A stretch of DNA of 64,000 bases from Pseudohongiella spirulinae (GTDB lineage: Bacteria > Pseudomonadota > Gammaproteobacteria > Pseudomonadales > Pseudohongiellaceae): positions 1,240,001 to 1,304,000 of the forward strand of contig NZ_CP013189.1 of NCBI RefSeq assembly GCF_001444425.1. Reading direction: 5' to 3'. Both the position numbers and the translations under genes were made by a program. Under the pieces are notes generated by a model. It was not told where the DNA came from. It ran no database searches and saw only the letters and a program-made list of their open reading frames with translations. Below, in pieces: positions 26,008-32,544 of the stretch. Each line of letters begins with the position of its first letter. The stretch's first letter is position 1.

Positions 26008-26607
26008 TCAGCTCAGGAAGAAGCCAACCAGGCAGCCTTTGGAGTCAGGAATGTCCTGCATGTCCACCGTACCGCCAGCCAGCACGGTATCCAGTGCGTC
26101 ACGCAGGTAGTTGTGTTCGGTGACCACGCGCTGTGTTTCATAACCTAATGAGTCATCAATGGGGCCGCGGAACACAACTTCTCCGTTACGGGGATTGACG
26201 ATAAACACCTCAGCCGTGCGCTCTACGCCCAGTGATCTCGCTACCGACTGATCGGCGTCTTTCAGAATGGGAAAGTCGATATTGAATTCCTTGGCTTCAT
26301 TCTGAATGCGCGGAATATCGTCCTGGATGAAGGAATTCAACATCAGGAATTCGATGTTTTTTGACTCGTAGTCATCCCGGATAGACAGGAAAGTCGGAAC
26401 TGACAGCCTGGCAATAGGGCAGCCGGAGCCATGAATGTAGACGACGATATAGTCTTTGTCTTCGTACTCATTCAGGGTATGAGTCTGCCCCATGTGGTCG
26501 GTCAGCTCAAAAGACTTCATGGTTTTCAGCCATCCATCAGCCGCACTGGCAAACATGGCCAGTGAGCTTAACAGCACTGCGACAGTGATGTTGAGAATCA
26601 GTTTCAT
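26008..26607 (-). CDS. Secreted redoxin (AhpC/TSA-like) domain protein
   Basis: A 199-residue exported protein with a signal peptide cleaved near FASAAD. The thioredoxin-like domain has YIHGSGCPIARLSVPTFLSIRDDYESKNIEFLMLNSF, so one cysteine (in GSGCPIAR) occupies the first active-site position with no resolving CxxC partner; a second Cys is near the C-terminus (SKGCLVGFF). It is clearly related to the N-terminal domain of the 57996 gene product (both contain LGVER and VYRGP-type blocks and an I-x-DD segment), but stands alone. Substrate is unknown. It converges on arsH. Confidence 0.78.
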   Translation of the reverse strand: MKLILNITVAVLLSSLAMFASAADGWLKTMKSFELTDHMGQTHTLNEYEDKDYIVVYIHGSGCPIARLSVPTFLSIRDDYESKNIEFLMLNSFIQDDIPRIQNEAKEFNIDFPILKDADQSVARSLGVERTAEVFIVNPRNGEVVFRGPIDDSLGYETQRVVTEHNYLRDALDTVLAGGTVDMQDIPDSKGCLVGFFLS

Positions 26608-26700
26608 GTCGGTCTCCTGTTAGAATATCCTGATCACGATTATGGCATTCCACAGCGCTGATGTCCTGTGGCAGATTGTCACAGGGTTTGACTGTGGCGC

Positions 26701-26883
26701 TTAACCTTTGGTTTGCCGTCGCGCGAAGGTAATTATTGCGGCGACAACTACTATCCATATTGCAGTCAGCAGCCCGGTCATACTCTGTATCGATGGAGGA
26801 AGTAATTGAATGAAAAAAATACGAAAAAACAAATAAAGGACGCTTATCCACAGTGCCAAAACGTAGGCGAACCAGGGTTTCAT
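26701..26883 (-). CDS. Two-helix mini membrane protein, candidate immunity protein
   Basis: A 60-residue protein with two membrane helices (FAYVLALWISVLYLFFRIFFIQLL and MTGLLTAIWIVVVAAIITF) and a basic tail (ARRQTKG). I start it at ATG 26883 because longer versions would run through a perfect palindrome just upstream. No family is recognised. It lies directly downstream, on the same strand, of a peptide with a double-glycine leader, the usual place of a bacteriocin immunity gene. Both the reality of the gene and the role are inferred. Confidence 0.5.
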   Translation of the reverse strand: MKPWFAYVLALWISVLYLFFRIFFIQLLPPSIQSMTGLLTAIWIVVVAAIITFARRQTKG

Positions 26884-26901
26884 GACGTTTCCGAAAATTA
26901 T

Positions 26902-26935
26902 ATTGGTTGAGCCCTTTGCAAAGGGCTCAACCAAT
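26902..26935 (-). terminator. Perfect 34-bp palindrome, probable terminator hairpin
   Basis: The 34 bases read identically on both strands, centred between 26918 and 26919, with GAGCCCTTT/AAAGGGCTC at the core. The transcript would form a very stable stem. On the minus strand it follows the double-glycine peptide gene by 8 bp and is followed by ATATAATTTTC, a loose T-rich tail, so partial termination or mRNA stabilisation is likely. A protein-binding dyad is an alternative. Confidence 0.65.
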
Positions 26936-26943
26936 TGAGTGAT

Positions 26944-27141
26944 TTAACTACAGCGCTCACAGTCTTCTATGGGGTATCGAGAACCACTTCTGCCGTCGCT
27001 GGCTAGAAAGGTGTCTCCAGCCCAGTTTGCCACAGCCTTGGCGGAATCCCAGATAACGCCTCCAATGACTGTGTTTTTGACTATGTTCCAAATAATCCCG
27101 CCGCTTACGGCTTCAACTTCTGACTGACTCAGTTCCCTCAT
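26944..27141 (-). CDS. Double-glycine leader peptide, candidate class II bacteriocin precursor
   Basis: A 65-residue peptide. The leader MRELSQSEVEAVSGG has the L-S-x2-E-x2-x-V-x-G-G pattern cut by peptidase-containing ABC exporters (C39 family), leaving a 50-residue mature peptide that begins IIWNIVKNTVIGGVIW, is hydrophobic and glycine-rich in its first half, and ends with two cysteines (EDCERCS). An AAGGAGG ribosome binding site is 6 bp before ATG 27141 and touches the in-frame ATG at 27147, so 27141 is the better start. No exporter gene lies nearby. The peptide could also be a signalling or maturation precursor. Confidence 0.68.
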   Translation of the reverse strand: MRELSQSEVEAVSGGIIWNIVKNTVIGGVIWDSAKAVANWAGDTFLASDGRSGSRYPIEDCERCS

Positions 27142-27214
27142 TTTCATCCTCCTTGAAGCAATATGTTTAGAGTGACTCCGGTCTGAGCCACATTCTTTAA
27201 ATAGCACATCGATA

Positions 27215-27235
27215 GTGAATTTGCTTACAATTCAC
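27215..27235. promoter_or_regulatory. Inverted repeat in the bacteriocin/amidotransferase intergenic region
   Basis: GTGAATT (27215-27221) and AATTCAC (27229-27235) form perfect 7-bp arms around a 7-bp spacer. The site lies between the divergent double-glycine peptide gene and the amidotransferase gene, about 75 bp and 29 bp from their start codons, so it may be an operator. The cognate regulator is unknown. Confidence 0.45.
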
Positions 27236-27263
27236 AGCAGGTCACAAATTCATCGGAGTCATC

Positions 27264-27974
27264 ATGATCAAACGCCTCGCCATCCTGGATGCAGACATCC
27301 TGTATGATCCGCTGCGTGCGACCTATGGCAGTTACGGACAGATGTTTCTGGATCTGCTGGCGGACTGGCAGGACGAATGGCAAATGCAGGTTTACTCGGT
27401 GATAAATGGCGAATATCCGGCCTCGATGGGGGAATTTGATGCCGTGCTGATTACGGGCAGCAAATTCGACAGTTTTGCCGACGATGACTGGATTGTGCGG
27501 CTGCGTGATTATGTGTGTGAACTGTATGACCAAAAAAAGCCGATGATCGGTATCTGTTTTGGCCACCAGTTATTGGCGCATGCACTGGGGGGCAAGGCCG
27601 GGCGCTCCGATAAGGGCTGGGGGTTGGGCGTGATGCGTTATCAAGTGGCCGACAAAGCTGAGTTTATGGACGCCACTGACACAGTGGATTTGATTGTGAG
27701 CCATCAGGATCAGGTATCTGACTTGCCACCGGGTGCCACTCGGCTTTGGGGCAATGACTTCTGTATCAATGCAGCATTCGTCATTCCGGGTCAGGTGCTG
27801 GCCATTCAGGGTCACCCGGAATTTACCACGAACTATGCACAAGCTCTGCTGTCCTATCGTAAAGATCGCCTTCCCGGAGATGCTGTAGAGAAGGCTGAAC
27901 AGTCATTACAACAGACGCATGACGGGGCTGCAGTGGCCCGGTGGATGCGGCGATTTATAGAAAACCTCCCATAG
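27264..27974 (+). CDS. Class I glutamine amidotransferase domain protein (GMP synthase-like)
   Basis: A 236-residue single-domain amidotransferase. Nucleophile Cys is in PMIGICFGHQLLAHALGG, and the His-Glu pair in IQGHPEFT. VLITGSKFDSFADDDWI is the usual N-terminal block of the COG0518 group. It has no synthetase domain, so it would hydrolyse a gamma-glutamyl compound or glutamine for an unknown partner. It ends 15 bp before the beta-lactamase-like gene and probably shares its transcript. Confidence 0.87.
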   Translation: MIKRLAILDADILYDPLRATYGSYGQMFLDLLADWQDEWQMQVYSVINGEYPASMGEFDAVLITGSKFDSFADDDWIVRLRDYVCELYDQKKPMIGICFGHQLLAHALGGKAGRSDKGWGLGVMRYQVADKAEFMDATDTVDLIVSHQDQVSDLPPGATRLWGNDFCINAAFVIPGQVLAIQGHPEFTTNYAQALLSYRKDRLPGDAVEKAEQSLQQTHDGAAVARWMRRFIENLP

Positions 27975-27989
27975 CAAGGAAAGTTGCCA

Positions 27990-29156
27990 ATGCAAACTGT
28001 TTTACGTTTAAGTGTCGCCGTCGTCTTGACGGGTGTCATGGCGTGTACCCCACAGTTGGACGCACCTGAGGATCAAAGCATCAATCTGCAGTCACTAGTG
28101 GACTCTGCCATCACGCCGGTGATTGAAGAGTATGCCATCCCGGGTATGGCGGTCGCCCTCATTCATGAGGGGCAGGTGCATTATTTTAACTACGGTGTGT
28201 CATCGCTGCAGAGTGGGGACGCGGTGACGCAGCACACAATTTTCGAGTTGGGTTCGGTCAGCAAGTTGTTTAATGCCACGCTGACCACCTATGCACAGGC
28301 GGTCGGTGCTCTGTCACTGCGTGATTACCCAAGCCGATTTATGCCTGAATTGCAAAATACACCGGTTGATTCGGCCAGTCTGCTGCACCTGGGCACGTAT
28401 ACTGCTGGCGGATTTCCACTGCAGTTTCCCGCGTATGTGACAGACCACGCTAGTATGGTTGAGTATTATCGTCAATGGCAGCCGGACTTTGGCCCGGGCG
28501 AATCGCGCCTGTATTCAAACCCCAGTATCGGCCTGATGGGACACTTGGCGGGTCTCGCCCTGGGTCAATCGTATACAGAGGTTGTGGAGGGGCAAGTGTT
28601 TCCGGCCATGGGCATGACAGAAAGTTATATTCAGGTGCCCGAAACTGAGTCTGAACATTACGCCTGGGGTTATAACGCGGAGGATCAGCCGATTCGTGTC
28701 ACGCCCGGTGTGCTGGATGCAGAAGCCTACGGCGTGAAGTCCAGCAGCAGTGACATGATCCGCTTTGTGCGTGCCAATATTTCCCCGGACTCACTGGATG
28801 CCCTCTGGTCGCAGGCTATCACTGACACACAAAAGCAATACTTCCGGCTGGGCGAGTTCATCCAGAGTCTTGGCTGGGAGCAGTTTCACTTGCCGGTGAG
28901 CGCTGAATTGCTTCGCAGTGGCAGCGCGGCATCCATTGTGCTGGAACCCAATACGGTTGAGGCGCTGGACCCGGATAACAGCACTGCGACGCCCGTCTGG
29001 ATTCACAAAACCGGTTCAACAAACGGTTTTGGGGCCTATGTCGTTGTGTTACCAGCCCAGCAAAGTGGCATTGTCATGCTGGCCAACCGCAACTATCCCA
29101 ATACCGCCCGTATTCAGGCGGCCTGGGACATTCTGAGTCCGCTGCTGGATCTGTGA
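27990..29156 (+). CDS. Class C beta-lactamase-like serine hydrolase, possible lipoprotein
   Basis: A 388-residue protein with the three active-site motifs of class C beta-lactamases and DD-peptidases: S89-V-S-K92 (FELGSVSKLFNATL), Y-S-N (LYSNPSIGLMG) and K-T-G (IHKTGSTNGFGAYV). The order, spacing and length match AmpC. The signal peptide ends TGVMAC (C19), which could be a lipobox, so membrane anchoring is possible. ATG 27990 follows AAGGAAA. No divergent ampR gene is present; the gene instead follows an amidotransferase. A beta-lactamase role is likely but not certain, because related esterases share these motifs. Confidence 0.85.
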   Translation: MQTVLRLSVAVVLTGVMACTPQLDAPEDQSINLQSLVDSAITPVIEEYAIPGMAVALIHEGQVHYFNYGVSSLQSGDAVTQHTIFELGSVSKLFNATLTTYAQAVGALSLRDYPSRFMPELQNTPVDSASLLHLGTYTAGGFPLQFPAYVTDHASMVEYYRQWQPDFGPGESRLYSNPSIGLMGHLAGLALGQSYTEVVEGQVFPAMGMTESYIQVPETESEHYAWGYNAEDQPIRVTPGVLDAEAYGVKSSSSDMIRFVRANISPDSLDALWSQAITDTQKQYFRLGEFIQSLGWEQFHLPVSAELLRSGSAASIVLEPNTVEALDPDNSTATPVWIHKTGSTNGFGAYVVVLPAQQSGIVMLANRNYPNTARIQAAWDILSPLLDL

Positions 29157-29217
29157 CAGGCCGTCAGATGACCAGGTAAACCGGCTGAAAATTTTCAAGG
29201 CATGCTTGCATAAAAGT

Positions 29218-29234
29218 ACTTTATGAAATAAAGT
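29218..29234. promoter_or_regulatory. 17-bp palindrome upstream of the membrane-protein operon
   Basis: ACTTTATGAAATAAAGT has perfect 7-bp arms and a 3-bp centre. It lies 30 bp before the GTG start of the next gene, over a possible promoter (TTGCAT at 29206-29211, TAAAGT at 29229-29234, 17-bp spacing). The winged-helix regulator encoded in the same operon is the natural candidate to bind it. Confidence 0.5.
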
Positions 29235-29263
29235 TCTCACGAAATGACTGAGGGAGCCTGTCT

Positions 29264-29866
29264 GTGTCTAACCCTGAATATCGGGCTGATGAACCGATCC
29301 ACCTGAATAAACGCGCCGAAGAAAACCTGCGATTTATCCGCGCTGCCATGGAAAATGCCGGTGTCTTCACCGGTATTTCCGGTCTGGGATATCTGCTGAC
29401 CGGTGCAACGGCCATTGCCGCTGCCTGGCTGGCATCCACCCAGACCGATAGCACGACGTGGTTCTGGATATGGATGTCAGCGTTGGTGCTGGCGACGATC
29501 CTGGCCAGTTCGCTGACATTTCTGAAAACCCGGCGACAGGGCAAGTCGCTACGCCAGGTTACTACCCGCAAGCTGCTCGCCGCCTTTTTGCCCACCATGG
29601 TCGCCGGCGGGATTTTCTCATTGCTCTTTTATCAACTTGGATTGTTCGACTGGCTGCCTGGTATGTGGCTGACATTGTATGGAGCGGCCGTGATCACAGC
29701 CGGAGCCTGGTCGGTGCGGGTGCTGCCCTTGATGGGATTGTTGTTTATGGGGCTGGGCGTGTGTGCCTTGCTGCTGCCGCAGTTCGGAGATGTCTGGATG
29801 GCGCTGGGATTTGGGGGCTTACATCTGGTTTTTGGTGCAATGATCTGGAGGCATTATGGCGGTTAA
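29264..29866 (+). CDS. Uncharacterised multi-pass membrane protein
   Basis: A 200-residue protein with an N-terminal soluble stretch (about 40 residues) and six predicted helices in pairs, from GVFTGISGLGYLLTGATAIAAAWLA to FGGLHLVFGAMIW. I do not recognise a family. It starts with GTG at 29264, supported by GGGAG 8 bp upstream. It overlaps the winged-helix regulator gene by 11 bp, so the two are translated together; the regulator may respond to the state sensed by this protein. Confidence 0.72.
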   Translation: MSNPEYRADEPIHLNKRAEENLRFIRAAMENAGVFTGISGLGYLLTGATAIAAAWLASTQTDSTTWFWIWMSALVLATILASSLTFLKTRRQGKSLRQVTTRKLLAAFLPTMVAGGIFSLLFYQLGLFDWLPGMWLTLYGAAVITAGAWSVRVLPLMGLLFMGLGVCALLLPQFGDVWMALGFGGLHLVFGAMIWRHYGG

Positions 29867-30260
29867 TAAACACAGACGGAGTGATGAGCAAACTCCAGAT
29901 TTTGAGCAAAAGACTCCGGCATCAGGCGGTGCGACTGCACCCGGCAAACTGTCACCAGCCCGTGACCTGGATAACCTGATCCATGAACGTACACGCCTGG
30001 CTTTGATCAGCGCACTTGCGGTGCATGGTCGCATGAGTTTCAGTGAGTTAAAAACCCTGCTGAACATGACTGATGGCAATCTGAGTGTGCAGGCGCGCAA
30101 ACTGGAAGAGGCCGGTTATCTGAGTTGTGACAAACAGTTTGAAGGACGCAAACCTAAAACTGAGTTCGCCTTGACTAACCAGGGGCGTAAAGCGCTGCAG
30201 CGTTATGTGGATCATATGGAAGCGCTGATTGGCGCGATGAAACAGGAGTCTAACCCATGA
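29856..30260 (+). CDS. Winged-helix transcriptional regulator (HTH_27/MarR-like)
   Basis: A 134-residue protein with an unstructured N-terminal 35 residues and a winged-helix domain: DNLIHERTRLALISALAVHGRMSFSELKTLLNMTDGNLSVQARKLEEAGYL, then the wing FEGRKPKTEFALTNQGRKALQRYV. This pattern is that of small regulators that are encoded with the membrane proteins they control. It overlaps genes on both sides, and a palindrome at 29218-29234 upstream of the operon could be its operator. Confidence 0.85.
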   Translation: MAVNKHRRSDEQTPDFEQKTPASGGATAPGKLSPARDLDNLIHERTRLALISALAVHGRMSFSELKTLLNMTDGNLSVQARKLEEAGYLSCDKQFEGRKPKTEFALTNQGRKALQRYVDHMEALIGAMKQESNP

Positions 30261-31753
30261 CATCGCTTGAACACTCGTCTGAAAACGCCGCGGTTAGCAG
30301 CCTCAGTCAGTCCGCACCGGATCGACAGCAGGCCCGTGCAGCCGCTCAATTGCTGGTGGCTGGTCTCGTCAGCGGACTGGCCTTACACGTACTGGTCTGG
30401 GACCGGGCGGGCGGCAGTCTGGGTTGGTTTTTAAGCATGATGATTTTTGTGGCTTGTAGCGTGTTCCTCAATCTGAATGAGCACAGGGAATGGCGGCGAA
30501 GGCAGTGGGCCTGGTTTGCTGTGATGTTGGTGTCTGTTGGTATGACCGTTATCCGGGATGCACTGGAGGTGCGTTTGTTGATGGTCTTTGTGATGTTGCT
30601 GGCGCTGGGCATGATGTTTTATCAAAGCCTGGGTTATAGCCTTACGCACGCGACCTTGATAAGGGTATTCGGGCTTGCTCTGCGAATGCCGTTGCGTATG
30701 TTAGGTGGCGTTGTGGGTGCCGTTGAAACATTGATTCAGACACGCTGGCACGGCCTTGGTCAGATGCAGGCAATTATTCGCGGTTTGCTGTTGGCCATGC
30801 CTTTATTGTTGATCTTTGTCGGTTTGTTCGCCTCTGCCGATGCGGTGTTCAGTGCCTGGCTCGATAATCTGGGTGATATCATGAATGCATTGGCGCCGCA
30901 GACGCCATTGATCAGTTTTGCACTGACGATGGTCGCAACGGGTGTTTTAAGCTGTTCGGTTCGTAAATCAGAGTGCGTTGATTTGCCGCGTGCTGAACTG
31001 CAGGTTCGGCTGCCGTCGCTGGGTCGCGAAGAAACGGCTGTGCTGCTGGGATCGCTTGCGACCCTGTTTGTCATTTTTGTTGTGCTGCAATTGTCCTGGC
31101 TGTTTGGTGGTCAGGATCTGATCCAATCTCGCGGTGGGCTGACACTGGCTGAATACGCGCGGCGTGGATTTTTTGAATTGGTGGTGGTGGCGGGTCTGAC
31201 GCTGGCCGTTTTGATGAGTGTTTCTGCCATGCAAGGTCACCGCGGGCTGCTGCGCGTACTGGGTGGTATCATGATTGCCTGCGTGCTGGTTATGCTGGTG
31301 TCAGCCTTGCATCGCTTGCATCTTTATATTGATCAATTTGGTCTGACCATGGACCGGCTGATGGCACTGGCGTTAGCGCTCTGGCTGGCGTTTGCCTTGT
31401 TGTGGTTTGGCGGAACGGTCCTGCGCGGGCGTCAAAAAGGTTTTATTGTCGGGCTTCTGCTTTCAGGAATAACAATCAGTGTGTTATTGGCCCTGATGAA
31501 CCCGGCTCAGCGGGTTGCACAGGTCAATATTGAACATGCTCAAAGTCGTGCTCAGCCCCTGGATGTTGATTATCTGATCAGTCTGGGCGCAGATGCGATT
31601 GTGCCATTGTTGTCGAGCGCCGAAGGTGTCAAACTGACTCAGGAACAGTCGATTAGCGTGCATGAACAGCTGGCTTTTCAAACAGACAATACTGATTGGC
31701 GCGACTGGAATCGCAGCCGGGCACGTGCAGTACAGTTGCTTATTGATGAATAA
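30257..31753 (+). CDS. DUF4153/DUF4173-type multi-pass membrane protein
   Basis: A 498-residue protein with about 11-12 helices followed by a C-terminal periplasmic or cytosolic tail (ARAQPLDVDYLISLGADAIVPLLSSAEG). The combination of helices and the NxxRxxxG-like, DVDYL...GADAIPxL tail fits DUF4153/DUF4173 proteins. Function is unknown. It is coupled to the regulator gene (ATGA overlap) and lies 14 bp before the TMEM175-like gene. Confidence 0.75.
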   Translation: MTSLEHSSENAAVSSLSQSAPDRQQARAAAQLLVAGLVSGLALHVLVWDRAGGSLGWFLSMMIFVACSVFLNLNEHREWRRRQWAWFAVMLVSVGMTVIRDALEVRLLMVFVMLLALGMMFYQSLGYSLTHATLIRVFGLALRMPLRMLGGVVGAVETLIQTRWHGLGQMQAIIRGLLLAMPLLLIFVGLFASADAVFSAWLDNLGDIMNALAPQTPLISFALTMVATGVLSCSVRKSECVDLPRAELQVRLPSLGREETAVLLGSLATLFVIFVVLQLSWLFGGQDLIQSRGGLTLAEYARRGFFELVVVAGLTLAVLMSVSAMQGHRGLLRVLGGIMIACVLVMLVSALHRLHLYIDQFGLTMDRLMALALALWLAFALLWFGGTVLRGRQKGFIVGLLLSGITISVLLALMNPAQRVAQVNIEHAQSRAQPLDVDYLISLGADAIVPLLSSAEGVKLTQEQSISVHEQLAFQTDNTDWRDWNRSRARAVQLLIDE

Positions 31754-31767
31754 AAAGGCAATGGCCG

Positions 31768-32517
31768 ATGGCTAATGTAAATGACTCATGGACAGAAGAC
31801 CGCCTGGCGAAACTTAATCGCCACGGCCATTTCCGCCTGCGCGGTGAGTCAATGTCGCGCCTGGAAACCTTTGTGGATGCAGCCTTTGCGTTTGCTGTAA
31901 CCATGCTGGTCATTTCCGTGGATGATGTGCCACAGAGTTATGATGAGTTTATCGAAGCCCTGCTGAACACGCCGGCATTTGTGGCAAGTTTTTTTCAGGT
32001 CATCATGTTCTGGCTGGGCCACAGGGCCTGGAGTCGGCGGTATGGCCTGGAAGATGGCATGGCGTTGACCCTGTCACTGATTATTGTCTGCGGTATTCTG
32101 GTTATTGTTTATCCGCTTCGTGTCATGTTTGCTGCGGCTGTTGGCTACTTTTCGGATGGTCTGCTGCCATTTCCGTTTCCGCTGGAGTGGGCGCATATGC
32201 GGGCCATTTTCGCCATTTATGGCGCTGGCTTCTGTGTCATGTGTGCGCTGATTGCTGCCTTGTATGTACATGCTTATCGGCGTCGGGACTGGCTGGCGCT
32301 GAATGCTGAAGAACGAGTTGCCACGCGTGCTGAAATCGAGGCCTGGCTGATTCCCTCAGCGACCGGGTTGATGGGGCTGGTACTGGCGCTGACGGCACAA
32401 GGGGAGTGGATTGTTCTGGCTGGTTGGGTCTACGTTACCTTGTTTATTACTCTGCCGGCTCACGATGTGCTGTTGAAGCTAAGACTGCAAAAACTGGCGC
32501 AGACATCATCTGACTGA
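31768..32517 (+). CDS. TMEM175 (DUF1211) family channel-like protein
   Basis: A 249-residue six-helix protein. The first helix carries RLETFVDAAFAFAVTMLVIS, equivalent to the R-x3-F-S-D motif of TMEM175 potassium channels, with V in place of S. Other helices match in spacing (FWLGHRAWSRRYG, YPLRVMFAAAVGYF). Family members form tetrameric cation channels. It is the last gene of the 29264-32517 operon and converges on valS. Confidence 0.82.
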   Translation: MANVNDSWTEDRLAKLNRHGHFRLRGESMSRLETFVDAAFAFAVTMLVISVDDVPQSYDEFIEALLNTPAFVASFFQVIMFWLGHRAWSRRYGLEDGMALTLSLIIVCGILVIVYPLRVMFAAAVGYFSDGLLPFPFPLEWAHMRAIFAIYGAGFCVMCALIAALYVHAYRRRDWLALNAEERVATRAEIEAWLIPSATGLMGLVLALTAQGEWIVLAGWVYVTLFITLPAHDVLLKLRLQKLAQTSSD

Positions 32518-32544
32518 GTCTGCGCCAATATGATTCATCCCTTG

